A DNA stretch of 64,000 nt, taken from assembly GCF_029227915.1 (NCBI RefSeq), contig NC_079877.1, forward strand, positions 29,041,851-29,105,850, read 5' to 3'. Origin of the DNA: Hydractinia symbiolongicarpus. Taxonomy: Eukaryota; Cnidaria; Hydrozoa; Anthoathecata; Hydractiniidae. A program made the position numbers and the translations under genes. A model generated the notes under the pieces. It was not told the origin of the DNA and did no database searches. It saw nothing but the letters and a program-made list of their open reading frames with translations. How positions within the stretch are numbered: the stretch's first letter is position 1; each line of letters starts with the position of its first letter. Below are positions 10,255-21,689 of the stretch, piece after piece.

Positions 10255-12731
10255 AAGGTGTTATTGATTTTGTTAGCAGCTGAAAGCCTAAAGCATGGTC
10301 ACAATAAAGTAAAGTATTACCAGGACCCATGTTGGATACTCACTTGAACAATTTCTGTTCTAGTTCTTTAGTAAATCATTTGTAACTAAACTTGTTTACC
10401 TTTTGTTGAACGCTCAAGAATTTTTCTCAATGTAATGAGTACTTTGCTATTAATTAGGTTCCGGCAGGTTCTTTTTCCAGTACAGATTGAAGAGTTTCTT
10501 TCTCCACTGGTTTTGGTATCTTCAGTGTAACTTTTGGTATCAGTAGTTTTAGCATTTGGCAATATCATTATAGTTAATTGTTTCTAATTCAAAATCCACT
10601 CCTTACAGTCTGAATAAACGTGTAATGACGTGTTAAGCACATGTGTTTGTTTTGTTTTTTTAGTCATCCTATATGTTTACATTTCGGAATAAATAATTAT
10701 GTTGCCATGTGAATTGCATAATTATGCAAATACACGATGAAACATGTCACATAGATTACCGTAGCTTATTGTGAAAAAAATAGTAAAATGGCACAGCACT
10801 GACAGAAACAGTGGTCTGACTGTGAAAGGTAGGAAATTTTACTGCACCTACCATCAGTAGATACCGCATCCGTCTGTGGGGCATCCACACCTGGTGCTGC
10901 CATATTTCATGTCAATGTGGGTAGAAGCAGCAGCCAATGAAATAGGGGCTGAGGGCGAGAGAGAGAAGAAAACAAAGAGGGCACAAGCTGATGCTGCCCA
11001 GACTACGAGCCTTGTTGAGTCAAATTTATGTGGTTTGACTCTAACTGGATGTTAATTTACGTTCTCACAAAATCAAATAAGTCCTTTTTTACGCTTTCAA
11101 AATTGTCCTTTTTTAAACAATAAGCACATTTTTGAGGCTTTGCAGACTCCAGAGGCAACACTTTTTTCGTAACAGACATACTTCACCAGAGGCATTGATG
11201 CTTAGGTAGGCATTGTCGGATGACATGTGTGTTTCCACATGACCGTCTGGCACACCACCTTTTTCAACAGACTGGGTGGTATAATCAAAATGGGGTATTA
11301 ACAGTTGTATAATCTTTGGGATGGCTTTTCCTTTTGTATGAATTTAAAGAAAGTTTGCTAAAAGTAGTGCTTCCTTCCCCATAGATGCCTACTGATCGGC
11401 TGTGTGCATGTAAGGCTCTATGTCAAACAACAGCACATCAACAAATACCCTACCAGATGATGGCAGTAACACAATAGATGACAACCCTTGCAGTCTTTTT
11501 CAGGAAAATATTTGAGTAGGTGTACGATGATTCACAGTGTAAACCAAGTAATGCGTGCAATGTGAAATGCATGTGCAAAGGATGGTATGCATGCGATACA
11601 TGCTTCAAGGTTAATCTTTTTTGCACTTTGATTTTGCATTAGAAAAGTGGGGGACGTTTTGAATTGTGAACCCAAAACACAATGATCGAGCATCTACGTA
11701 TAGCGACTCTCAATCTTAACTTCCTTTTCTACATGTCCGAAATAGTACGCATGACTATACTGTGCAAATAGGCAAAAATATGCTTTGTTTTTAAATTAAA
11801 AAAAATCTTTATCCACGTGGCTTAAAAAAACTCCAAAATTCCTTTAGAAAGTTCAGCTACATTTAACCAAAATTTATACAGGAAAAAAAATTATACCGCA
11901 CAAGGGTTTCGTTTTTGAAATTGTTTGAATAAAAATAACACTTGCATCATAAAGAAAAAAATCAATTAAATTCGGACTTGCTATGGTTTCCAATTGTTTT
12001 GTCAAATGAAGAAATTATCTACAATTAAATCCATGATGAAATGCCTGTTCCACCTGTAAGTGCAGTTTTGCAGACTTGTTTTATCCATGCTTTTTAAGCA
12101 TTCACCTCCGCATAAGTTATGAACCCCATGGCTGGATTTCTTGTGTAAGGCCTGGTTACCAACGACGAAGGGGGCAGGCAAAAGAGATTTATGTCTAGAT
12201 AGTTCTTTTAACTAAGTCAGGAGTTGATGAATTAGGCAGGTTGGCTATGAATAGGCTTGCTTTTGGATTAAAAGAACCAGGATAATTCAAAAGTCTGAGA
12301 TCTAAAAGTGTCCGACCAAGACGGAAATCTATCAGACGTTTTTCCAATGAAAGTTTGAAACGAGCCGTCCCAACTGGAAATGTGTCAGACATTTTGTCTG
12401 ACGAGTCTCTAAGAATTACTTTGAGGGTGCCATCGCACGCTACAAAATGGATTCATAGGTTGATTTTGAAAACTCAATATTTATTTTTCAAGCCTGAAAC
12501 GATTTAGGCGTGTGCCAAGGCATGCGCGTGCGATCGCTTTCCCGAAAACGACTGCCCTTGTGTACAAAACCTGCAGCTTGATAATTCGAAACCTTTTCTG
12601 AGCAGTTGTTTATTTTTTGTTGCTCTAATCACTGTTAATAATTTCAAAATTGAAATGGACAGTGCCAGTATTTATAACCTTGTCCTAACAAGCAAGGCAT
12701 CCCATAAGTCTGATACCTAATGATAAAAACA
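10255..12731. other. Intergenic region, nothing recognised
   Basis: About 2.5 kb without a supported gene. Short open frames at 10386-10568 (minus) and 12195-12392 (minus) show no domain. Base composition near 10850-11500 is less AT-rich than the flanks and may hold an old unrecognised repeat. Confidence 0.4.
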
Positions 12732-13075
12732 GATTAGTGGTTATAGCTCTCGTACTCTGTGCGGGAGACTGGGGTTCGATTCCTCTTGACGGCGATTCAA
12801 CATGGGCGAGTGAATGTTACCATAGCCCCGGGTTAACCCAAGCCATGTGAGGGAAATTGGGAAGATGGCACACTGTGTGGGCCGTTGGATGTTGCCGGGA
12901 GTTGTCTAGTAGAGCGCGGGCTCTAATTGGGTCTTCAAAATGAGCATTAAATACTCTAGGACTCTCCATCTACGCCATGGCCCCTCCTGGAAATAATAGA
13001 CAGGGTATATCCCTCGATATTTGTGAGGCTAGCCATGTAAAAATATGCACATCTACATCTACCTTTTACATCACC
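12732..13075 (+). mobile_element. tRNA-derived SINE
   Basis: The head contains a degenerate polymerase III A box (GGTTATAGCTCTCGT region, about 12739-12753) and a clear B box, GGTTCGATTCC at 12773-12783, spaced as in a tRNA. It does not fold into a full tRNA with anticodon arm and CCA region. It is followed by about 280 bp of unrelated body, moderately GC-rich against its surroundings, ending near a CATCTACATCTACC tail. This layout is that of a tRNA-derived SINE mobilised by a LINE. The outer limits are approximate and no target duplication was identified. Confidence 0.7.
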
Positions 13076-13446
13076 ACATACCCTTAAATAAAAACCCTTA
13101 TAACACAACCTCCTTTATATTAAACACATGATATTATGCATTAATTAGCATTTTATCAAAACTTCCATGTCCAAAATCTCCTAAGTCAAAAATAAAAAGA
13201 TTCATGGATAACTTACAGCTTTTACATATCCAACTTGTCGTTTTTTCACGGTAGGTGAGCTTTAATAAACAAACAAAACAATTTTTATCACAGAGTATAT
13301 AACTTCTTTTGAAAAGGAAAAGTTTTTAAACTTGAAAATAAAATTATTCTGAAACTAATTTAAAAAAAAATTTAAAATAATTTTTTTAATTTACAGTTAA
13401 ATGCTATTTGTTTTCATTGTCTATCATGTATATCAATATTGTTCTA
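13076..13446. other. AT-rich spacer
   Basis: Low-complexity A/T sequence between the SINE and the Helitron. No gene seen. Confidence 0.5.
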
Positions 13447-13846
13447 CTAGTCGATAAGGCCCGTGGAAAAATCCACTTAGGCAAGATAACAGAGTAAAAC
13501 AACCGTCATTTAAATTTTGCTGACATCAGCAGAGACCTGTGAAAACACAAAAAAAAATTTTCAGAAATATGTATACCTGTTGCCTTCATCGTATAGATCT
13601 TGAAACGCTGATCAAGAAAATGTATAGGATCGTGTACTTTTGACAAATGGATGCAGAGATATTAGGGTTTAAAAGTTTTTGATGACATCATTAACCTGTC
13701 CATTCCGAAACGAATTCGGTGACCCAGGTTTGGAAAACTTACCCAAATTGATCTCAGGTAGTCCCTAGTTACCCACGCAGGAAATGACGTCAGTTAATTC
13801 CACCCGTTTCCAAGTTATTTAGAGAACTGGCGTATTATTATATAGA
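13447..13846 (-). mobile_element. Non-autonomous Helitron, 400 bp
   Basis: On the minus strand the element begins TCTATATAATAATACGCCAG and ends with a short GTGGA-TCCAC hairpin, then GGGCCTTATCGA and CTAG. It sits between A and T as Helitrons do. The ends match those of the element at 17225-17966 in sequence, and internal TGACGTCA-like and GCTGACATCAGC segments also match. It codes for nothing. Confidence 0.8.
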
Positions 13847-16138
13847 TTTTGCTTTCAAAAATTTTTATCTTAAAAACTATACAATTTTTGTCATTATAGC
13901 TTTGCCCCTAAAATCTGTATCTTATATAAATAGTTGTTTCTATTTCTTTTACTTCAATGTTCTGACATACTTTGTCCGTTCAAACGCAGATGTATTAGCA
14001 TTGCTATAAAATGTAATGATTGCAGTTCACAGCTTGTTTTGCCCCTCTAAAAATATACTAAAAAAATACTGTTACACAAAGTACCTATTTTTGAAAATAT
14101 CGTTAAACAGGAAAGTGCAGTCAGTTTAAAATCACACATATAGATAGCACACTATGCATTTCAGACAAGAATCACAGAAAAATGTCCAGTCTTGTCCTCA
14201 GAGCTTCTTTTTCATACTTTTCAAACAGTCTTTTTACTGACCTAAATGAAAACGCTTGCCAAGTCAACTCTGTCTCTGGCCTTTCTGTACAGCTTCCACA
14301 TTTATACCACAAGTAAGTAAGTAAGTAATGATTTATTTGGAATGAGAAATTTACAAGACTCATTTATTTGTAAGGATAACAGCAAAAATAAAAATACAAT
14401 AAAAATATAAATGATAACATGATAATGATATCCACACAACTATGAAAATTAACCAGGAGACCACACTATAGCATTTCCAGAAAAATGCGAGGCCACCTTT
14501 GATTATAGAACTTCGATTGGTGTCAATTCAGGGATATATGAAATGGGGTAACAACTAAATAAGCAGGAAATAAATAAAAAAATAAATAAGAAAATAAAAA
14601 CAATAAAAACAACAAATACAACAACAATAAAAAAATCAAAAACTGAAAACAATTGAACACACATTTACACACAGAACCAGCACATTGACACACAACACAT
14701 GCACACACGAGACTAGTGTAATGACAAAAGTTTTAAACAATTGGTTTGAAATAAGTAGTTTAAGAAACGGGTTGGGTATAAGATTGTAAAGAAATCAGTT
14801 AGTTTATTCCTATAATTACTGCCACAATACTCTTATTCTCAGGGCCTTAAAATATTGGAAAAAGGTCCCTGATAACAAGGTCGGGGAAGAGCATTAACAC
14901 AGATCGCTAATAGAATATCACTTCCACTTTCATTCTTATCATCAGCTCTCTAAGCTAGAGTCTGGATCATTGACATCTATTACACAGATTTTTTTACAGC
15001 TAAAACTGTAAACCCATTCAATCATTTTGTTAATAAAAAATTTTCATTAGGAAAGTAACAAAACAAACCTTCTTTAGTACCTGGTACAAACTCAGTAGAT
15101 ATGTTAATAGTTACGGTAATATTAAAGACAAAACAGTAGGTACAACAACCGCCTGGTATTCTTCCGGTCAGCAAATGATACATGATACTTTTGGACCAAT
15201 TACTTTCATGACAGCCATTATGATTTGAGGAAAAACACACTGTTCTCAAGGTCACCTCTTCATAAATAGGGGCTGATTTTTTCACATAATTCTTTGTTTA
15301 CTGATTTCAAACCTTACATATTGTGTAGTTTTAGGGAGGTTTTTACAAGTTTAGCTTTAGTTTACTTTAGATACCTGCAGTTATTATTTAATTAAAGTTT
15401 CTTTTTTGACAGTGTGACCATGAAACGCCCATGTTTTCCCTCAATTGAAAGTTGTACCACATGACATTTTGACCGGGAGGATATAAAAACTGCTACGTAT
15501 ATTCTGGTCTGTGGCAAAAAAGCAAAATTATTTTTTAGGTGTTGATGTTACAATCCCTCCTGCAGAAAAATTTCTTTACAATATGGACACATCATGGCAT
15601 TATTCTCATAATTATCACAATACTTTGACACAATAAGTGATTTTCAATTAGCTAGCTAGCTAATATGTCAGTTTTTTTTTGTAAGTTGGCAACTATGTCA
15701 TAGTGAGAAAACCAATTTATGAAGCACAGGAAAAACGTGCTTTGGTATTTTCGTAGAGCCCGAAACACAGAAAAAGACGATTTTATACAACTTTATTAAC
15801 ATAAAGAAGAACCAGTCCAAAAAGCTGCAATGACAAACCATTCTAATTTTTTACACGAACTTTATTTTATTGGGTCCTGACCCTTCTCGGATAAATACAT
15901 CAGAGGTAAAAGAAAAACATCAACGACTTTATGAAAGAAAAATTATAATACCTGAAAAAAAAAGTTAGTATGTCCGATTCCTCCTTTCACATTTAAACTT
16001 TCGTTTTCGCAGCTACAATTATGAACAGGAGTTGGCCGTCTAAAAATCAAACCACGTGAGTTAAAAGTAGACATTCATTGCAACCTCGTTCCTAGGATCC
16101 CTTGCCTTTTTACATGAATTCGACTTAATTTCTTTAAG
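13847..16138. other. Intergenic region with possible LINE tail
   Basis: No gene supported. An (AAGT)n microsatellite at 14311-14328, followed on the plus strand by TGATTTATTT, could be the 3' tail of a minus-strand LINE of L2/CR1 type. The body up to about 14900 has no recognisable coding. A 87-codon minus-strand frame at 15022-15285 has no domain. Confidence 0.35.
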
Positions 16139-16180
16139 AGGGGGGCGGGGGGGGGCAGGGGGGGGGAGGGGGAGGAGGGT
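16139..16180 (+). repeat. G-rich tract with G-quadruplex potential
   Basis: The sequence contains at least five runs of four or more G in 40 bases, interrupted by single C or A. That meets the simple pattern for intramolecular quadruplex DNA. It lies about 250 bp outside the left end of the long-TIR element. Confidence 0.8.
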
Positions 16181-16614
16181 TTCACGAAGCGAATTGGACG
16201 GAGAATTTACCGGCGAAATGTATCTGAACATGCGCAAGTTTTGTTTTCATTTTGCTTTAAAAAAATTCGCTTCGCCGAAAAGTAGAAATAGTCCTTACTT
16301 TTCTTAGCGACGAAATATTTCACTGTAAACCTTTAAACAATCAGAACGCAATTTTCAGTGTTTATTCTTAGAAAAAACTTATTAGGAAAGAATTCAAAGT
16401 AACTGTCTGGTTTTTAATACCCCCAAAAGGGGAACGACTTCATTTAGCACCGGGCTAAGTGGTCCCGACACACGACGTACAACATAACTAGTACCCTTCA
16501 TACTTTATCGATATTAAAAGTCCGACAGACGTTCAGTCATACTTCTCCAACCAAATGGACCCGACAAATGAAACCGCATTATCCGACATCCTCTCTATAT
16601 AACAAATACATATT

Positions 16615-17100
16615 TTTTCTGTCAATAATCCATAACCAACGTAATATCGCATAATACTGCATAATACTGCATAATACCTTCATAATTCATAAAAAATACA
16701 TAAATTTTCTGTCGATGGCAATACCAACGTAATATCGCATAATACTGCATAATACTGCATAATACCTTAATAATTCATAAAAAATACATAAATTTTCTGT
16801 CGATGGCCATACCAACGTAATATCGCATAATACTGCATAATACCTTCATAATACTCTCTGTCGTTTCATAAAAAATACATATTTTTTCTGTCGATGCCCA
16901 TACCAACGTAATATCGCATAATACTGCATAATACCTTCATAATTTATAAAAAATACATAAATTTTCTGTCGATGGCCATACCAACGTAATATCGCATAAT
17001 ACTGCATAATACCTTCATAATACTCTCTATCGTTCCATAAAAAATACAAATTTTTTTTGTCGATGGCCATACCAACGTAATATCACATAATACAGCATAA
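16615..17100 (+). repeat. Tandem repeat array in left arm of the long-TIR element
   Basis: Units of roughly 80-110 bp repeat here, each with CCAACGTAATATCGCATAATAC, ACCTTCATAATAC or ACCTTCATAATTC, then an A/T-rich piece ending TTTTCTGTCGATGG. The same units occur inverted at 18875-19190. Confidence 0.85.
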
Positions 17101-17224
17101 TCTCTTTAATAATAGCCGTATTTTGTCTGTCTGTCTGCGAGAAAAACGTCGTATTACGGAAGCACGAAATACGTGATATAAAGGACGGGCGACCCCGTGG
17201 ATTTTTCCACGGGTTAACGGCTAG
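17101..17224 (+). mobile_element. Minimal Helitron, 124 bp
   Basis: It starts TCTCTTTAATAATAG right after an A. It ends with a perfect 7-bp hairpin (CCCGTGG at 17194-17200, CCACGGG at 17207-17213), then TTAACGG and CTAG at 17221-17224. Those are the classic 5' TC and 3' hairpin-CTRR ends. It has no coding capacity and is directly followed by a second Helitron. Confidence 0.8.
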
Positions 17225-17966
17225 TCTCTATAATAATACGCCAGTTCCGTGTGTCTGTCTGTCACTTTTGCAAAGTGGATTACATTCTTCAAAATTTTCT
17301 TTAACAAATTCTATAAAACATCGCCTATAAAATTGTTCTGTAATTTACCAAACTTTACCGATAAAATAGTATTGACGTCAAAGGAAAGTTAATTAAGATT
17401 AGTGAAGCCATTACAATGCACTTAAAACTTTGAGGCCAAATAACATGGAAACGAGGTGGTGACGTCAATGTTTTTTCACCGCGTGGGTAACTAGGGACAA
17501 CCTGGGACCAATTTGGGTAAGTTTTCCAAACCTGGGTCCTCAAATCCGTTTCGGAATGGACGGTTTGATGACGTCATCAAAAAACCTTTAAACCTTGATA
17601 TCTCTGCAACCGTTTGTCAAAGATACATGATCATATACATTTTCTTGATCAGCGTTTCAAGATCTATACGATAAAGACATTAGATATATAAAATTTGGGC
17701 ATTTTTTTGTTTGTTTTTGCGGGTCTTTGCTGACGTCAGCAAGATTTTCAAACCCCTATATTTCCTTATACGTTCGTCGAAAACCCTCGATCCTATACAT
17801 TTTTCTCATCAGCGTTTTAACCTCTACACATTACAGGCAACGAATACACTAAACTTCGCTAATTTTTTTTGTATCTGCACTGCTGACGTCAGCAAGAAAT
17901 CTAAAACAACCTATTTTTTATTGTCCTTCTGACTAAGTGGATTTCTCCACGGGCCTTATCGACTAG
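17225..17966 (+). mobile_element. Non-autonomous Helitron, 742 bp
   Basis: It starts TCTCTATAATAATACGCCAG and ends with a GTGGA-TCCAC hairpin (17937-17950), GGGCCTTATCGA and CTAG at 17963-17966, followed by T. Two GCTGACGTCAGC palindromes and a TGATGACGTCATCA palindrome lie inside. No open frame looks like Rep or helicase. Removing this element and its 124-bp neighbour restores the host repeat GCATAA/TACCTTCATAATAC, which is present intact in adjacent units. Confidence 0.85.
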
Positions 17967-18139
17967 TACCTTCATAATACTCTCAATCGTTCAATAACAA
18001 TATTATATTTTTGTGTCAATAATCCATAACCAACGTAATATCGCATAATATTGCATATTACCCTTATAATACTCTCTATCGCTACATAACAAATGCATTT
18101 TTTTGTAGATAGGCTATAACCAACGTAATATGCCACATT

Positions 18140-18860
18140 ATTCCGCAGTAGAAACAAGTGTTCTCCCTGGAAATGACGTATCAAAATTTCTAAAGTAGAC
18201 CAATTAATGCAAAGTGTCACATATTGAAAAAAACAACAATTGAGGTTGAGTATACATCCATTTACCAATAGAAATGATATTATGGCAAAATACTCTTCTG
18301 CGAAATGATACATCAAAAGTCCTACATTAAAAGTCCTCAAGCACGCCAATCAGGAGAAGACTTTATACTTTAAACTAAACAAACACTGATGTTGGATACA
18401 CGTCAATACACAAAGAGACACTATATTTTGGACAAGTACCTTGCCGCGATATAAAAAAATGAAAGTTCTAAAGCAGACTAATCAATGTGTAGACTTTACA
18501 CTGTAATTGAACAAATATTAAGGTTGGATACACATCCATCCACCAATAGAAGTTATATTTGACTAAATACCCTCCAAGAAAATGACATATCAAAAGTCCC
18601 AAAGCAGACCAATCGAAGGAAAAACTATTCACTATAAACCAAACCAACACTGATGTTGAATAACAATCCATTCACAAATAGACACTATACTTTGGACGAA
18701 TACGCTTCCGCGAAAAGATGAAGCACGCCAATCAAGAGAAGACTTTACGCCTTAAATTAAACATTCAGTGAGGTTGGGTGCACATCTATGCACCAATAGA
18801 AACAATATTCTAGACAAATACCCCCTCGCAAATGACACAGTAAAAGTCTTAAGCTGTTAG
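18140..18860 (+). repeat. Degenerate tandem repeats of about 130 bp inside the long-TIR element
   Basis: A CACCAATAGAAA-like motif recurs near 18262, 18408, 18540, 18672 and 18791. It is associated with AGCAGACCAATCA and GGTTGGATACACATCCA-like segments. The spacing is 119-146 bp. No coding function is seen. Confidence 0.65.
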
Positions 18861-18874
18861 ATTTGAGGAAAGAT

Positions 18875-19190
18875 ATGGTATGGCCATCGACAGAAAATTT
18901 ATGTATTTTTTATGAATTATGAAGGTATTATGCAGTATTATGCAGTATTATGCGATATTACGTTGGTATGGCCATCGACAGAAAAAATATGTATTTTTTA
19001 TGTAACGACAGAGAGTATTATGAAGGTATTATGCAGTATTATGCGATATTACGTTGGTATGGCCATCGACAGAAAATTTATGTATTTTTTATGTAACGAC
19101 AGAGAGTATTATGAAGGTATTATGCAGTATTATGCGATATTACGTTGGTTATGGATTATTGACAGAAAAAATATGTATTTGTTATATAGA
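18875..19190 (-). repeat. Tandem repeat array in right arm of the long-TIR element
   Basis: Inverted counterpart of the array at 16615-17100, with the same ATATTACGTTGG and TATTATGCAGTATTATGCG motifs read on the plus strand. Confidence 0.85.
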
Positions 19191-19689
19191 GAGGATGTCG
19201 GATAATGCGGTTTCATTTGTCGGGTCCATTTGGTTGGAGAAGTATGACTGAACGTCTGTCGGCTTTTTATGTCGATAAAGTATGAAGGTTGTTAGTTATG
19301 TTGTACGTCGTGTGTCGGGACCACTTAGCCCGGTGCTAAATGAAGTCGTTGCCCCCAAAAGTGCTCACATTCAGTGTTTTAAATTCGCCACATGTTTGTC
19401 GTTCCACGTGAAAATCAACAAGAAGCCCTGGGGGCTCTAAGAATTTCCGCTCGCTATCAAAATATTTGATGACAACCTGCTAATTCGTTGTGTTATCGTG
19501 CCAAACATTCGAAGAAGTTTGGTGCTTGAAGACACACAAGTGACATTACATCTTACAAAAAACGCAAACAAAACAAAACGTGTCATAATAAACTCACACT
19601 TTAAAAGAAATTGTGAACAAAAATTATAGCCTATCATTCATGGTTGAAAGTGGTCTTCCGATTGAAACGTTTATGGTCTTAAACGGCAT

Positions 19690-20708
19690 TTAGTTGACAA
19701 AAAAACAAAATTTTGATGCCACCATCATGTTCAGCATACTTTCTTTATTAACTGTGCCAAATTTTGTCGAAAATAAAGTACTTTAAATGTTTGGGCCAAT
19801 TTTGGCCTAAAATAACATTTCAGGTCGCAAAAAATCAAAACTTTGATGCCACCATCATGTTCAGCATACTTTTTTTATTGACTGTGACAAATTTTATCGA
19901 AAATAAAGTAGTTTAAATTTTTGGACCAATTTTGGCCTAAAATGACATTTAAGGTGGCAAAAAATCAAAATTTTGATGTCACCATCATGTTCAACATATT
20001 TTTTTTTGTGATCTGTGCGAAATTTTGTCGAAAATAAAGTAGTTTTAATTTTTGGACCAATTTTTGCCTAAAATGACATTTAGGTGGCCAAAAATCAAAA
20101 TTTTGATGTCACCATCATGTTCAGCATAATTTTTTTGTTAACTGTGCCAAATGTTGTGGAAAATAAAGTAGTTTTAATTTTTGGACCAATTTTGACCTAA
20201 AATGACATTTAAAGTGGCCAAAAATAGAAATTTTGATGTCACCATCATGTTCGGCATACTTTCTTTGTTAACTTTGCCAAATATTGTGGAAAATAAAGTA
20301 GTTCTAATTTTTGGACCAATTTTGGCTTAAAATGACATTTAAGGTGGCCAAATTGTGGAATACATTTCTTGATAACGACATGAAAACTATTACATCACTT
20401 AACGAATTCAAACATAAACTAAAACATAAACTATTGACTACTGACAATCTATGTTTATTTTAGAACACACGACAGTTACAACGTACGACACATATAACAC
20501 AACTCCTCATCATCTTCAATGCTAACCTTTTATATAGGTTGGGGGCTTGGTGATAAGGCTATTATAGCCTTCTTCTCGCTCCTGCCATTTTTTACCTCTC
20601 TAGCTAATATTTTTAGCATATGCAATCCTATCTTTAGATTACACGATATAATAGCTTAAGATTTGTATTTTATTCTTACGGAAAACTGTATATTCTACAA
20701 CGGCAAAA

Positions 20709-20747
<39 letters not shown>

Positions 20748-20880
20748 GAAATTTTGATGTCACCATCATGTTCAGTATACTTTTTTTGTTAACTGTGCCA
20801 AATATTGTGGAAAATAAAGTAGTTTTAATTTTTAAACCATTTTGGCCTAAAATGACATTTAGGTAACAAAAAATCAGAGG
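19690..20880 (+). repeat. 130-bp satellite array
   Basis: ACCATCATGTTC recurs at 19721, 19851, 19981, 20111 and 20241, exactly 130 bp apart, and again near 20762 after an insertion. Each unit also carries AAAATAAAGTA and a GACCAATTTTGGCCTAAAAT segment. Units differ by scattered substitutions. No coding frame is shared, so this is a noncoding minisatellite. Confidence 0.9.
20352..20745 (+). mobile_element. 5'-truncated LINE 3' end with poly(A) tail
   Basis: The insertion breaks the fifth 130-bp satellite unit. Frame 20353-20463 reads as the last 36 residues of a LINE reverse transcriptase: LWNTFLDND, a Lys-rich FKHKLKHKLL helix, then a stop. About 250 bp of 3' untranslated sequence follow, and then a poly(A) run at 20715-20745. 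The satellite resumes directly after the A run. This is the structure left by target-primed reverse transcription. Confidence 0.8.
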
Positions 20881-21195
20881 AACGTGAAATCCCAGGGTCG
20901 ATTTTTTCTCAAAAATGCTCCAAAAGAAAAAACGACGGTTTTAAAGAATTTCCTACGCCTTCGGGCGCGGAAATTCAAAAAGATAATTCGCAGCTCAGGT
21001 ACAGTAATTGTGAAAAGTGTAAAGGAGCGTTAACGCAAGTTTATACATTTCACGGTATAAAATTATACTCCTTATTCTCCACAAACATTAGTTAGTTTAT
21101 GGATGGCGTATATACACATTTTTCCAAAAATCACGGTCAAATTTTCATAAAAAATAACATACACAAAAACCGTTGTGACGTCACAAATTTCATCG
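20881..21195. other. Spacer before virus-element fragment A
   Basis: No gene recognised. The sequence becomes less AT-rich toward 21000, where the viral element probably starts. An exact boundary cannot be placed. Confidence 0.3.
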
Positions 21196-21620
21196 CGCCT
21201 CATCGCCTCAATTATCAAAATTGGTATGCTGGATGGCCACTGTTTCTATATCAAGCATTTAGACAGGGAATGCGAGGTATGCGGCTACGTTTTTAACGAG
21301 GCCTGGAATCTCACGCGGCATAAAAAGAACGAATGAGAGTGCGTCAAGACGACAATCATTTTCAAAGGGGGAAGGTGAAACGTATGCCGAGCAAGGCAGA
21401 GAAGGTCTTTTACCTCAAAATGGATTGAATACATATCGAAGCATACCGGAAGGCATATCCATCATGCCTTATGTGGTCATGGTGGTGAACGCGTTATCCG
21501 CGATGGTAAAGGAAAGGAGTGGAAAGTTGACGGCTATGAGCCTATTTCGAAGACTGTCTATGAATACAACGGTTGTAGGTCTTGGGTAAACAGTTTGTGG
21601 AGCAGCTAGAAAAGAGGCAT
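21196..21620 (+). pseudogene. Polinton-like element A: N-terminal fragment of a PolB-type protein
   Basis: Across shifted plus-strand frames, a C2H2-like finger (CEVCGYVFNEAWNLTRHK, near 21260-21335) is followed by a PSKAEKVFY segment. Next come EYISKHTGRHIHHALCGHGG and VDGYEPISKTVYEYNGC near 21500-21570. The last motif resembles the conserved Y-(H/N)-G-C block found N-terminal to the exonuclease and polymerase domains of many Polinton/Maverick PolB proteins. No exonuclease or polymerase motif follows; the sequence jumps to another viral gene at about 21620. It is a broken relic in an old integrated copy. Confidence 0.5.
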
Positions 21621-21689
21621 ACATGAAAGAAGTGGAGAGAATGTACCCCAAGCCTGACGATTTTGACATGCTATCCAAAAAGAACCAGG

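Larger units (their letters stand above)
16430..19351. mobile_element. Foldback/Mutator-like element with long terminal inverted repeats
   Basis: The left end (AACGACTTCATTTAGCACCG from 16433) is repeated inverted at the right end, finishing at 19351. The outer 200 bp of each arm are nearly identical. The inner part of each arm is built of tandem repeats of about 100 bp containing ACGTAATATCGCATAATAC. Both sides are flanked by CCCCCAAAAG (16420-16429 and 19352-19361), a 10-bp target duplication. Long TIRs plus a 9-11-bp duplication fit Mutator-like or foldback elements. No transposase is present, so it is non-autonomous. The left arm is split by two Helitrons at 17101-17966. Confidence 0.75.

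Noticed and set aside
12739-12783. Possible tRNA gene
   Set aside because: A and B boxes are present but no anticodon arm or acceptor stem pairs properly, and a 280-bp body follows, so it is better read as a SINE head.
16846-17070. 74-codon minus-strand frame
   Set aside because: It is a translation of tandem repeats in the long-TIR element arm, with no independent support as a gene.
18912-19251. Overlapping plus-strand frames of 97 and 65 codons
   Set aside because: They read the inverted repeat arm; the same repeats are open in several frames by chance.
19690-20880. CRISPR-like array
   Set aside because: The unit is 130 bp with no repeat-spacer structure, and the genome is eukaryotic; it is a satellite.
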